Assembly (NCBI GenBank): GCA_015060015.1
Contig: SUZG01000001.1
Location: 87,605-151,604, forward strand
Reading direction: 5' to 3'
Source: Rikenellaceae bacterium
GTDB lineage: Bacteria; Bacteroidota; Bacteroidia; Bacteroidales; Rikenellaceae
DNA: 64,000 nucleotides
Under the pieces are notes generated by a model. The model was not told where the DNA came from. It did no database searches and saw only the letters and a list, made by a program, of their open reading frames with translations. Position 1 is the first letter of the stretch; every line of letters begins with the position of its first letter. Position numbers and translations under genes: made by a program. This document shows positions 24,929 through 33,546 of the stretch, piece after piece.

Positions 24929-24945
24929 AATTCAGAATTATTTAT

Positions 24946-25048
24946 AGTGAATTTAGGGAAATTAGTGAGTTTAGGGAATTTAGCGATTACGCAATAAAAA
25001 AATTCGGGCTTTTCACTAAACTCCTTAAACTCCCTAACCTCCCTAATT
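24946..25048 (+). repeat. Dispersed 9-nt-unit hairpin repeat, copy R5
   Basis: A left arm of GAATTTAGG/GAGTTTAGG-type units (24950-24983), loop GCGATTACGCAATAAAAAAA (24983-25002), right arm of TCCTTAAAC/TCCCTAACC-type units to 25048. It ends 31 nt before the dut ATG, in the sense of dut. Confidence 0.75.
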
Positions 25049-25079
25049 GAGAGAAAAAAAACAAAAACCGAAACAGAAT

Positions 25080-25511
25080 ATGAAAGTAAAGATTGTAAAC
25101 CATTCGCGTTATGCGTTGCCGGAGTATCAGACGCCGTTGTCGGCAGGTCTGGATATCCGTGCCAACATCAAGGAGAGTGTTACGCTTGCCCCGCTGGAGA
25201 GGGCTATCGTGCCTACGGGCCTATATGTCGAGCTTCCCGCCGGCTACGAGATGCAGATACGTCCCCGCAGTGGCCTGGCAGCCAAGCACGGCATAACGGT
25301 ACTGAACTCGCCCGGCACTATCGATGCCGACTATCGTGGCGAGATAAAGGTTATCCTTGTGAATCTGAGCAACGAGCCCTTCGCCATTGAGGGTGGCGAA
25401 CGCATAGCACAGATGGTTGTAGCCCGCCACGAGCAGGTGGAGTGGGTGAGTGTCGAGGAGCTCGGCACAACCGAACGCGGCGAGGGCGGCTTCGGCTCAA
25501 CAGGAAAGTAA
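25080..25511 (+). CDS. dut: dUTP diphosphatase
   Basis: A 143-residue trimeric dUTPase that removes dUTP and supplies dUMP. All five motifs are visible: SAGLDIRA (about 19-26), [11 protein letters not shown] (about 62-72), the catalytic [11 protein letters not shown] (about 82-92), ERIAQMV (about 112-118) and the C-terminal GGFGSTG arm. The start ATG at 25080 gives the normal N-terminus ([10 protein letters not shown]); an upstream TTG frame runs into repeat R5. The holB gene starts 13 nt after its stop. Confidence 0.97.
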   Translation: MKVKIVNHSRYALPEYQTPLSAGLDIRANIKESVTLAPLERAIVPTGLYVELPAGYEMQIRPRSGLAAKHGITVLNSPGTIDADYRGEIKVILVNLSNEPFAIEGGERIAQMVVARHEQVEWVSVEELGTTERGEGGFGSTGK

Positions 25512-25524
25512 ACCGAGAGAAAAG

Positions 25525-26664
25525 ATGCGTTTTGCAGATATCATAGGACAGGAGAGCTTGAAGCGACACCTCACCGAGAGTGTCGATAAGGGGCGTATCA
25601 GCCACGCACAGCTGTTCAGCGGTGCGGCGGGTGTGGGTACGCTGCCCCTTGCCATAGCCTATGCCCAGTACCTCAACTGCCCGAATCGTCACGATGGCGA
25701 CTCGTGTGGCGTGTGTCCTTCGTGCCGGCAGATAGCCGAGGCGGCACACCCCGACCTGCACTTCGTCTTCCCCGTAAACAAGCAGGGCAAGAAGGCGGGT
25801 GAGGTGGTCTTGTCGGGCGAGTTTATGCCTCTGTGGCGTGAGATTATAGCCGAAACGGGTGGCTACTTCACGCCCCAGCAGTGGTACGACCGACTCGATT
25901 TGGGCAAGACCCTGAAAGGCCTTATCACGGCACGCGAGGCCGACGAGATTATCCGCCGCTTGCAGTTCAAGAGCTTCCAGTCGGAGTATAAGATAATGAT
26001 TATATGGCAACCCGAGGCGATGAACGACGAGGCGGCAAACAAGATACTCAAAATCCTTGAGGAGCCGTGGGAGAAGACGGTGTTCCTGCTGGTGTCGGAA
26101 CGCCCCGACCTGCTGCTGCCGACCATCATCTCGCGTGTGCAGGAGGTGGCTGTGCCACGCCTCACCATCGAGGATCTGATGCCGCTGGCGGGTGAGGGTG
26201 ACGAGCAACGCAGACGCAATATGGCACGCCTGGCGGCGGGCGATATTATCGAGATGCGTACGCTGGCCGGTGGCGAGGAGGATGCTGTGAAGCGTGAGAG
26301 CTTCGATCTGTTCTGCTCGCTTATGCGTCTGTCGTACAACGATAAACACCTCGAACTCATCGAGTGGGCCGACGAGGTGGCAGCCCTCTCGCGAGAGCAG
26401 CAGCGAGCAATGCTGCGTCACGCAGCACGCCTTTTGCGTGAGAGCTATATGTTGCACGCGGGCCTCGGCTCGATAAGCTATCTGTGGGGTGCCGAGGCGG
26501 AGTTCTGCAATAAGTTTGCACCCTTCATCGGCAACCAGAATGTGGAGTTTATACTCGACCAGATAGAGCAGGCGATGCGTCAGGTGAGCCAGAACGGCAA
26601 TGCGAAGATTATATTCACGCACTTCGCCCTCGCGGTGAGCAAGACCATAAACCGATTGAGATGA
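25525..26664 (+). CDS. holB: DNA polymerase III subunit delta' (HolB)
   Basis: A 379-residue clamp-loader AAA+ subunit. It starts MRFADIIGQESLKRHL, as in the family. The Walker A region GAAGVGTLPLA (about 34-44) lacks the catalytic Lys, typical of delta' subunits that do not hydrolyse ATP. A zinc-binding Cys cluster follows (CPNRHDGDSCGVCPSC, about 52-67). The sensor-1 region appears as LLPTIISRVQEV. The ATG at 25525 is chosen over an upstream in-frame start that would overlap dut by 60 nt. Its stop overlaps the folK start (ATGA). Confidence 0.92.
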   Translation: MRFADIIGQESLKRHLTESVDKGRISHAQLFSGAAGVGTLPLAIAYAQYLNCPNRHDGDSCGVCPSCRQIAEAAHPDLHFVFPVNKQGKKAGEVVLSGEFMPLWREIIAETGGYFTPQQWYDRLDLGKTLKGLITAREADEIIRRLQFKSFQSEYKIMIIWQPEAMNDEAANKILKILEEPWEKTVFLLVSERPDLLLPTIISRVQEVAVPRLTIEDLMPLAGEGDEQRRRNMARLAAGDIIEMRTLAGGEEDAVKRESFDLFCSLMRLSYNDKHLELIEWADEVAALSREQQRAMLRHAARLLRESYMLHAGLGSISYLWGAEAEFCNKFAPFIGNQNVEFILDQIEQAMRQVSQNGNAKIIFTHFALAVSKTINRLR

Positions 26665-27152
26665 TGCACAGCGCAACACTCCTCACGGGCAGCAACGACA
26701 CTTTGGCGGTAGCCATACTCTTGCAGGCTGCCTCGCTGCTTGCCGAGAGGATAGGACAGCAGGCCGATGCGTCGCAGATATACACCTCGGAGGCGTGGGG
26801 CTTTCGGTCGGAAAACACATTCTGCAATCAGGCTCTGCGGTTTCATACCGCGTTGGAGCCGGAGGAGGTGCTGAACGCCGCACAGGAGGTGGAGCAGCTG
26901 CTCGGCCGCAACCGCTTGGAGGAGCAGCAGGAACGAGAGAGAACGGGTCAGCGATACGCCTCGCGGAGGGTCGATGTCGATGTGATGTTCTATGACGATG
27001 AGATTATCTCTACGCCTCGCCTTACGGTGCCGCACCCGCTGCTGCACGAGAGGGAGTTTGCCCTGCGTCCGCTTTGCGAGATTATGGGCGACTATCGGCA
27101 TCCGCAGCTGCAACGCCCGTTGAAGGATATTCTGGCGGAGCTGGAAGCATAA
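26661..27152 (+). CDS. folK: 6-hydroxymethyl-7,8-dihydropterin pyrophosphokinase (FolK)
   Basis: A 163-residue HPPK enzyme that transfers pyrophosphate from ATP to 6-hydroxymethyl-dihydropterin in folate synthesis. It opens with LLTGSNDTLAVAILLQAA (about 7-24). The signature RRVDVDVMFYDDEII (about 104-118) has the two Mg-binding Asp residues, and VPHPLLHEREFALRPLCEI (about 124-142) is typical of the C-terminal block. It overlaps holB by 4 nt. folE lies at 35.4 kb, so folate genes are scattered through the window. Confidence 0.94.
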   Translation: MMHSATLLTGSNDTLAVAILLQAASLLAERIGQQADASQIYTSEAWGFRSENTFCNQALRFHTALEPEEVLNAAQEVEQLLGRNRLEEQQERERTGQRYASRRVDVDVMFYDDEIISTPRLTVPHPLLHEREFALRPLCEIMGDYRHPQLQRPLKDILAELEA

Positions 27153-27312
27153 AAGAGGTGAGAAGAGAGAAAGGACGAAAGAAGGAACGGACGAAAGAAG
27201 GAAAGACGGTAGCAAAAGAAGGAAAGAGAGAAAGAAGGAAAGACGGTTGCGAAACGAAAAAACGAAAAGAACGCACACAACTTTAAGAAACGAAAAGAAC
27301 GAACAACGAGAT
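27153..27312 (+). other. Purine-rich leader with GAAAGAAGGAA repeats
   Basis: The gap between folK and the next lipoprotein is almost purely A/G on the plus strand, with recurring GGACGAAAGAAGGAA, GAAAGAAGGAAAGACGG and AACGAAAAGAACG words. Similar purine-rich leaders precede the genes at 27912 and 34832. No hairpin or promoter is evident. Confidence 0.45.
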
Positions 27313-27819
27313 ATGAAACGATTTTTGTCAGTGATAATAGTGGCCTCGGCGGTGCTGATGCTCTCGTGGGGCTGTTTCAAGACGGTGGTGGCCTACACCA
27401 TATTTCGCATCGCGGTATATGAGCAGGTCGAGCAGAATGGCGAGATAACCAAGTCGGAGGAGCTGCTCTCCTACGCCTACTATGTCGATACCACCGAGTG
27501 GAAGGTGGCCTCGTGGGAGGATGCCCTGCTGTTCCGTATCACCAACAAAACGACGGGCGAGGTTAAGGATGTGCCCGACCGCATAGGCGATTTCGCCTCG
27601 GGTGACGAGTATCAGGTGTCGATGGAGCTGAACAAGAAGATTTCGATGCTGGTGGTCGTGAACCCCGAACTGCGTATGTACGCCTACCGCAACTACGAGC
27701 TGCCGGTAAACCTCGAAAGGGTCGATACCAAGCTCTACTTCTCGCCGTGGAAACGCGACCACAAGGCGAGTGGCTGGCAGATAATGAACCCCTTCTTCGG
27801 CGTAAAGGAGGAGGAGTAA
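27313..27819 (+). CDS. Hypothetical lipoprotein, 168 aa
   Basis: Signal peptide MKRFLSVIIVASAVLML with lipobox LSWGC (Cys21). The mature part (about 22-168) has alternating beta-type stretches and the segments VEQNGEITKSEELLSYAYYVDTT (split, about 40-62) and PELRMYAYRNYELPVNLERVDTKLYFSPW, as seen in small Bacteroidota envelope lipoproteins. I do not recognise a family. The ATG at 27313 was chosen because the frame upstream is a purine repeat. It is followed after 92 nt of purine-rich sequence by a larger lipoprotein gene. Confidence 0.72.
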   Translation: MKRFLSVIIVASAVLMLSWGCFKTVVAYTIFRIAVYEQVEQNGEITKSEELLSYAYYVDTTEWKVASWEDALLFRITNKTTGEVKDVPDRIGDFASGDEYQVSMELNKKISMLVVVNPELRMYAYRNYELPVNLERVDTKLYFSPWKRDHKASGWQIMNPFFGVKEEE

Positions 27820-27911
27820 GGAGAGAATCGAGAGAATCGAGAGAAGAGTGAAGCGAGAGAAAAGAGGATAGAGAGTAAAGAGACAGGAACTACAAGTTTT
27901 AAGTGAATATA

Positions 27912-30011
27912 ATGAGAGTTAGCAACTATAATTTTATGCGTCGGTCGGTGGTGGGGACACTCTCGGCCGCTGTGCTGCTGTTGTTTGGCGGAGCCTTTTT
28001 CAGCCGCTGTGCCTCGGTGGGAACACCCGAGGGCGGACCCAAGGATACACTGCCGCCCGTAGTGCTGGGTATGATGCCCTATAACTACACCGAGAGCCTC
28101 ACCACAAAGCGTATTGCGGTGGAGTTTGATGAGTATATACAGCTCAAAGACCAGCAGAAGGAGCTATACACCTCGCCGGCGATGAAGAAGAACCCCTCGC
28201 TGCTGATGCGTGGCAAGACCCTGCTTATCGACATCAAGGATGACTCGCTGCTGCCCAACACAACCTACGCCATAGAGTTCGGAGCTACGATTGCCGACAA
28301 CAACGAGGGCAACCCGCTGCACGGCTTCCGCTATGTATTCTCTACGGGAGGCCCTATCGACTCACTCTTTATGTCGGGCTACACCGAGGATAGCGAGAAA
28401 CTCGACTCGCTGGGTCGCACCTTCATCTACTTCTTCGAGGCGGACTCCGTTGCCGAGCCGAAGGAGTATGATTCTACGATGTTCAACTACAAGCCCTCGA
28501 AGATTGCCCGTTCGACGGGTAACGGTATCTTCATAGCACAGAACCTGAAACCTGTGCCCTACCGCATATATGCCTTCTTCGACTCTAACGACAACCAGAT
28601 ATACGAGCCGGGAACCGACAAGATAGGCTTCCTCGACAAGGTCTATAACCCGTTGGAGATGCCCCCCTTTGGTGTGTGGTACGACTCGTTGCGACACTAC
28701 CTCTCGGCAGACCCGCAGCTCTACTTCCGTATGTTTACCGATGAGAGCTTCGTGCGTCAGAATCTCTCGGAGCATAGCCGCCCCGACCGCCACAAGGTCG
28801 ATTTGCAGTTTGCAGCACGCAACCCGCAGATTTTGGAGATAAACCTCAACGGCATCAACTCGAAGGATATCATCATCGAGCCTCACTCGTCGCGTCGCGA
28901 CACGCTGCACCTGTGGCTCAATGTGCCGTCGGAGAGCCTCCCCGACACCATCAAGGGCTTTGTGCGATATATGAAGCACGACTCGGTGCGTGTGCTGCGT
29001 GAGGATACCGCCAAGCTGCGTCTTGTATGGCGACTCATCGAGAGCCGCGAGCAGGAACGCGAACGCGAACGACTGGAAAAGGAGAAGGCGAAGGCCGAGG
29101 CCGAGGGCTTGGAGTGGACTCCGCCCCCAACACCCTCGCAGTTCAAGTTCGAGAAGTTTCAGGCCAATGCCGAGGTCAATCCCGAACTCGACCTGCCGCT
29201 GGAGTTCGCCACACCGCTGACACACTTCGACTCGTTGAAGGTGGAGATGCTCTCGTGGGGCGAGAAGGGCGACACGCTGCCCGAGAACATACACTTCATC
29301 CCCGACTCTCTCTCGCCGCGTAAGTGGCGTGTGAGGGCCAACTGGGACCCGAAGCGAACATATCAGCTCTACTTCCCGCAGGATGCTCTGGCCGACATTA
29401 CGGGCGAGGGCAACGACTCGGTGTCGATGACGCTGACCGTCAGCGACAAGGAGAAGTACGCCACGCTGAAACTGAATGTGACGCCACGCCACCCCGACTA
29501 CAAATATATCGTGCAGATTATCGAGGGCTCGGCAAACAAGGTCTCTCGCGAGATACGCGATCTGGGCAGTGGCATACACACCCTCTACTACATTCCTGCG
29601 GGCGATGTGCGTCTGCGAATCATCGAGGATGTGAACGGCAATGGCAAGTGGGACAGCGGAAATATGGTCGAGATGCGTCAGAGTGAACGTGCCGAGTTCT
29701 ACAAGAACGAGCAGGAGGAGGAGATGATGACCACCAAGACGGGCTGGGAGTTTGACATACGCCTCGATATGGCACGCCTGTTCGAGCCGGTAAGCATGGA
29801 GCAGCTCATAGAACGCCTCGACAAGCGTGAGGCCGACCGTCTGGAGAAGCTCGAAGAGGAACGCCGCAAGAAGGGTAACCAGCAGAAGGGTCAGCAGGGT
29901 GGCTCGATGATGGGCGGCTCTATGGGCGGAATGATGGGAGGTATGGGCGGAATGATGGGCGGCTCAGGCTCGGGCTCCGGAATGTCCAACATTATGAACA
30001 CAGGACGATAA
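27912..30011 (+). CDS. Big_5 (SbsA Ig-like) lipoprotein with Gly/Met-rich tail
   Basis: About 699 residues with a lipoprotein signal peptide (lipobox FFSRC) and the segment CASVGTPEGGPKDTLPPVV just after it, the hallmark of a conserved Bacteroidota lipoprotein with an N-terminal Big_5 Ig-like domain (about 45-150). The middle holds beta-rich modules and a charged helix (about 375-405, EQERERERLEKEKAKAEAE). The C-terminus (about 650-699) has Glu/Arg/Lys heptads and then a low-complexity GGMMGG repeat tail. The first in-frame start is a GTG at 27903; the ATG 27912 or an internal ATG at 27936 (MRRSVV) is more natural. Exact function unknown; probably surface or outer-membrane. Confidence 0.82.
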   Translation: MRVSNYNFMRRSVVGTLSAAVLLLFGGAFFSRCASVGTPEGGPKDTLPPVVLGMMPYNYTESLTTKRIAVEFDEYIQLKDQQKELYTSPAMKKNPSLLMRGKTLLIDIKDDSLLPNTTYAIEFGATIADNNEGNPLHGFRYVFSTGGPIDSLFMSGYTEDSEKLDSLGRTFIYFFEADSVAEPKEYDSTMFNYKPSKIARSTGNGIFIAQNLKPVPYRIYAFFDSNDNQIYEPGTDKIGFLDKVYNPLEMPPFGVWYDSLRHYLSADPQLYFRMFTDESFVRQNLSEHSRPDRHKVDLQFAARNPQILEINLNGINSKDIIIEPHSSRRDTLHLWLNVPSESLPDTIKGFVRYMKHDSVRVLREDTAKLRLVWRLIESREQERERERLEKEKAKAEAEGLEWTPPPTPSQFKFEKFQANAEVNPELDLPLEFATPLTHFDSLKVEMLSWGEKGDTLPENIHFIPDSLSPRKWRVRANWDPKRTYQLYFPQDALADITGEGNDSVSMTLTVSDKEKYATLKLNVTPRHPDYKYIVQIIEGSANKVSREIRDLGSGIHTLYYIPAGDVRLRIIEDVNGNGKWDSGNMVEMRQSERAEFYKNEQEEEMMTTKTGWEFDIRLDMARLFEPVSMEQLIERLDKREADRLEKLEEERRKKGNQQKGQQGGSMMGGSMGGMMGGMGGMMGGSGSGSGMSNIMNTGR

Positions 30012-30026
30012 CCTAACAATGCAGCG

Positions 30027-30878
30027 ATGAATCAGTTTAAGAAGATACTCTTTACACTCTTCACCCTTATCACCTTCGGTGGCTTCGGCGAGGCTTATGC
30101 CCAGCACACGCTGGGAGTATTCGGCGGTGCAGGTATGGCGACCGTACGCTTCTACCCGAAGCGTGAGATGCGTCAGCTCTTCCCCGTGATAAATGGCGGT
30201 CTGTCGTGGCGATACTACTCTATGCCCCGCTATGTGGGATGCGTGGGTGTCGATATGGAGTATATGCAGCGAGGCTTCTCGTTTGGATATACCTACACCT
30301 CGAAGTATGACGACGAGGGCAAGGAGCACCGCACCTATAAGTTCTTCACACGCCGCGTCAATACTATTATGATGCCCATCGTGTGGCAGCCGCATGTCTA
30401 TCTCGCCCGCAACCATATCAGGGTCTTCCTCGATGCAGCCGTTACCTTCTCCTACAACTTCGGTGGCGACTACGAGTATGAGGGACAGCCCACGTGGACG
30501 GGTAAGTATGACTGGCGTTTGGAACGCGACAACCGCTGGAACTATGGTCTGGCGGGCGGTGGTGGCTTTGCTCTGCTGTTCGGGCAGTTTGAGGTGGGTG
30601 TGCGTGCCCGCTACTACTTCGGTTATGCCGACCTTCTGCGAAACCTCAACAAGTACCGCAACAACGGCACCGATGGCCGCGAGAATCCGTTCTACTACAC
30701 ACCCAACCGTTCGCCGATGGATAACCTGTCGGTGAATGTGACCCTTGCTTTCAGATTTAACAAGGAGGGCTTCGATACGTGGAATGTGCCTCGCCAGCGT
30801 GACCGCCAGATAAAGAACAAGGAGTTTAACTTCTCGGAGGCAGCCGGAGGCAACAGCAACCGCCGCAGAAGAAGGTAA
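30027..30878 (+). CDS. PorT-like outer-membrane beta-barrel protein
   Basis: 283 residues with a cleavable signal peptide (about 1-26, ending EAYAQ) and a run of amphipathic strands typical of an 8- to 10-strand barrel (for example TLGVFGGAGMATVRFYP, YVGCVGVDMEYMQRGFSFGY and SVNVTLAFRF). PorT-family proteins occur in type IX secretion and other envelope roles in Bacteroidota. A role in that system here is not shown. The last 25 residues are polar and basic (NSNRRRRR). It starts 15 nt after the Big_5 lipoprotein and may belong to the same transcript. Confidence 0.78.
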   Translation: MNQFKKILFTLFTLITFGGFGEAYAQHTLGVFGGAGMATVRFYPKREMRQLFPVINGGLSWRYYSMPRYVGCVGVDMEYMQRGFSFGYTYTSKYDDEGKEHRTYKFFTRRVNTIMMPIVWQPHVYLARNHIRVFLDAAVTFSYNFGGDYEYEGQPTWTGKYDWRLERDNRWNYGLAGGGGFALLFGQFEVGVRARYYFGYADLLRNLNKYRNNGTDGRENPFYYTPNRSPMDNLSVNVTLAFRFNKEGFDTWNVPRQRDRQIKNKEFNFSEAAGGNSNRRRRR

Positions 30879-30954
30879 CGAGGGCAAAGAGCAATAATTT
30901 TCGAGAAATTTTTACCAGACAAACCAATTTCGTAAAAGACAAAAAGAGAACAAT

Positions 30955-31302
30955 ATGGAAGCAACACAAACAACACGACAGCAGAAGATTGCTCGTCAGA
31001 TTCAGCGAGATATAGCCGAGATTCTGCAAAAGGACGGCAAGGCCTTCCTGCTTGGCACTATGGTCACCGTAACAACGGTGCGAGTGTCGCCCGACCTGGC
31101 CTACGCCAAGGTCTATTTCAGCATCTTCCCCTTCGACCGCAACGCCGAGGTTATGGAGTCGCTGGAGAAGAACAACTGGTTCCTGCGTCGCGAGCTGGGC
31201 AAGCGTATCCGCAACCAGTTGAAGGTGGTACCCGAGTTGCAGTTCTTCCTCGATGACTCGTTAGAGTATATCGACAACATCGACTCATTGTTGAAGGAGT
31301 AG
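30955..31302 (+). CDS. rbfA: Ribosome-binding factor A
   Basis: A 115-residue KH-like factor that binds the 30S subunit and helps 16S rRNA maturation. The family pattern RQQKIARQIQRDIAEIL (about 8-24) and VSPDLAYAKVYFSIFP (about 45-60), with the ending LDDSLEYIDNIDSLLKE, is clear. The next gene, a LolC/E-like permease, begins 15 nt later, a common Bacteroidota pairing. Confidence 0.95.
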   Translation: MEATQTTRQQKIARQIQRDIAEILQKDGKAFLLGTMVTVTTVRVSPDLAYAKVYFSIFPFDRNAEVMESLEKNNWFLRRELGKRIRNQLKVVPELQFFLDDSLEYIDNIDSLLKE

Positions 31303-31316
31303 TAGAGAGCCGGAAG

Positions 31317-32507
31317 ATGAACCTTGCACGATTTATAGCACGCCGCTATATGCGGTCGCAGAACTCACATACGGTGATAAATCATATCTCGCGTGTGAGC
31401 ATTATTGCCATGGCTGCACCCGTGGCGGCTATGATTGTGCTGATGTCGGTCTTCAACGGCTTGGAGGATATGACACGCCGCCTCTATGTCGCTGTCGATG
31501 CCGATGTGAAGGTGCTGCCCGCCGAGGGTACGACCTTCACGGCTGACGATGCTCTCTTTGCCGCTATCGGCTCGGTGGAGGGCGTGGAGTGCTTCGCTGC
31601 GGTTCTGGAGCAGGGTGCGTTGGCCGAGTATGACGGGTCACGCACGATAGTTCGCGTGAAGGGTGTCGATAGCCTCTACAAGCGTGTTGTGCCTATCGCG
31701 GAACGCGTGGTGGCGGGTACGTTCACTACGCAGATGGAGCAGAACGACTGTATGGTGGCGGGCTATGGTGTTATTTACAGCCTGCAACTATCTCGCGGCA
31801 CGTTAGGCAAGGAGTTGAGCCTCTACGCCATCAACCGTGCCCGTTTCTCGTCGCTGCTGCCTGTGGGTGGCTATACACGCCGCGATATGCCGCTGACGGG
31901 CGTCTTCTCGGTGGATGAGAGCTATGCCAACACCATCTACACCTCGCTGCGTGGGGCACAGCAGCTCTTCAACTACCCCGACCGCCTCTCTGCCGTTGAG
32001 GTGCGTGTGCGTGAGGGTGCCGATGCCGATGCTGTCGCCGAGAGGCTGCGTGAAAGGCTTCCGGACAGGAAGGTGCAGACGCGTGAGCAGGGCAACTCCA
32101 TCTATCGCCTTATGGCGTTGGAGAAGTGGGGAGTCTTCTTCATTGCGGCACTCATTCTGGCTATCGCCTCGCTGTCGATTGTCGGCACGCTTGTTATGGT
32201 CATCATCGACAAACGTGACGATGTGGCGACGCTTCGCACTATGGGCATGACCACGCCGCAGGTGCGTGATATATTCCTTGCCGAGGGACATATCATGGCT
32301 CGGTGGAGTATGGTGATAGGTGTTGTTGTGGGTGTGGCACTGGCTCTGTGTCAGCAATATTTCGGGCTTGTGCAGCTCAACGCCACAACGCTTATGGTCG
32401 ATGCCTATCCCGTGAGGCTGAACATCGTGGATGTGGTATGTACGGTGGTAATATATATGGCCATATCGTCGGTCATCACACGCCTTACGGTGCGACGGAT
32501 GATATGA
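31317..32507 (+). CDS. LolC/LolE-like ABC transporter permease (FtsX/MacB type)
   Basis: 396 residues: an N-terminal membrane span (about 25-47), a periplasmic MacB_PCD-like domain (about 50-265), then three C-terminal spans (about 270-395) as in the FtsX domain. The N-terminal FIARRYMRSQNSHTVINHISRVSI pattern is that of lipoprotein-releasing LolC/E proteins. It would extract lipoproteins from the inner membrane with LolD, which is not near. A second, longer paralogue lies at 47710. It is coupled to rbfA. Confidence 0.87.
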   Translation: MNLARFIARRYMRSQNSHTVINHISRVSIIAMAAPVAAMIVLMSVFNGLEDMTRRLYVAVDADVKVLPAEGTTFTADDALFAAIGSVEGVECFAAVLEQGALAEYDGSRTIVRVKGVDSLYKRVVPIAERVVAGTFTTQMEQNDCMVAGYGVIYSLQLSRGTLGKELSLYAINRARFSSLLPVGGYTRRDMPLTGVFSVDESYANTIYTSLRGAQQLFNYPDRLSAVEVRVREGADADAVAERLRERLPDRKVQTREQGNSIYRLMALEKWGVFFIAALILAIASLSIVGTLVMVIIDKRDDVATLRTMGMTTPQVRDIFLAEGHIMARWSMVIGVVVGVALALCQQYFGLVQLNATTLMVDAYPVRLNIVDVVCTVVIYMAISSVITRLTVRRMI

Positions 32508-32533
32508 TTAACGGATAAAGATAATTTTTTTGT

Positions 32534-33517
32534 ATGAGAAGCATATTCTGTTCATTTCTGACCCTGACGCTGCTGGCCCTTGTGGGCTGTAACAAGCACA
32601 AGACCATCCCCGACAGGGAGCTGGCGGCAATCTTTCACGATGCTGTGGTGGTGAATGCCTACCTCGACAACGAGACCATACGCAACGACTCGCTGAACAT
32701 CTACGAGCCTATCTTCGAGAAGTATGGCTACACGACCGACGATGTGCGTTACACCATTTCGTCGTTCCTGCGACGCAAGAGTGCCAACCTGAGTGATGTC
32801 GTGGACGAGATGATTCGTCTTGTGGAGCAGGAGTACGATGCTTTGGAGCTGGCGGTGACGAAGCTCGACACCATCGACAATGTGGCACGCCGCGAGGCAC
32901 GCCGCACGATTCTGCTGGATACGGCTCTTGTGGTGCGTACGGCACGCGACTCGGTGAAGATGTTCTATGAGCTACCCTTCGAGGGTGCGGGCCACTACAC
33001 CATAACGGCGGAATATACTCTCGACACGCTGGATAAGTCACGCGGACGCCGTTTCTCGGTGCGTAAGATGCTGGGTGATTCCACTACAAAGCAGCTCTAC
33101 GCCTCGATGATGCACCACTACCGACCCTCGAAATCGACAGCCAATATCGACATCAGCGAGAAGGATGCCGCAGATATCATAGCCTTGCAGATTAACCTCA
33201 ACGACTTCCGTCACGCCTCGGCCCGCGATAAGGCGTTGTATCCCAGGCCGAAGGTTACGAAGATGGATATACACTCGGTGAAGGTGGAGTTTACGCCCAC
33301 TACCGAGGTGTGCGTCAAGCAACTGTATGACCGCGAGCTGGGCATACGCATACTCTCCGATACGATGTTCTTCGGCTACGGGTTGCCCGATTCGGAGGTA
33401 GATGAGGCAGATAATGATGAGGCAGACGAGGAAGCCACAGATGACGAAGCAGGCAAAGAAGATGCTGACGATGAGGTTAGCGACGACAAGGTCGAAAAAG
33501 ACAAGACTGAAAAATAA
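32534..33517 (+). CDS. DUF4296 lipoprotein with acidic tail
   Basis: 327 residues: signal peptide with lipobox LALVGC (Cys19), then the DUF4296 pattern (about 25-110): IPDRELAAIFHDAVVVNAYL, EPIFEKYGYTTDDVRYTISS, a helical segment and a ~100-residue beta-rich middle. The last 40 residues are nearly all Asp/Glu with Ala and Lys (EADEEATDDEAGKEDADDE) and are probably disordered. DUF4296 proteins are common Bacteroidota lipoproteins of unknown function. It begins 26 nt after the permease; the amidohydrolase follows after 29 nt. Confidence 0.82.
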   Translation: MRSIFCSFLTLTLLALVGCNKHKTIPDRELAAIFHDAVVVNAYLDNETIRNDSLNIYEPIFEKYGYTTDDVRYTISSFLRRKSANLSDVVDEMIRLVEQEYDALELAVTKLDTIDNVARREARRTILLDTALVVRTARDSVKMFYELPFEGAGHYTITAEYTLDTLDKSRGRRFSVRKMLGDSTTKQLYASMMHHYRPSKSTANIDISEKDAADIIALQINLNDFRHASARDKALYPRPKVTKMDIHSVKVEFTPTTEVCVKQLYDRELGIRILSDTMFFGYGLPDSEVDEADNDEADEEATDDEAGKEDADDEVSDDKVEKDKTEK

Positions 33518-33546
33518 CGAAAGTAACAGAATAATATAGAAACAGG

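Noticed and set aside
25351..26679. A 442-codon open frame antisense to dut and holB
   Set aside because: dut and holB have intact family motifs on the other strand. The antisense product has no recognisable motif.
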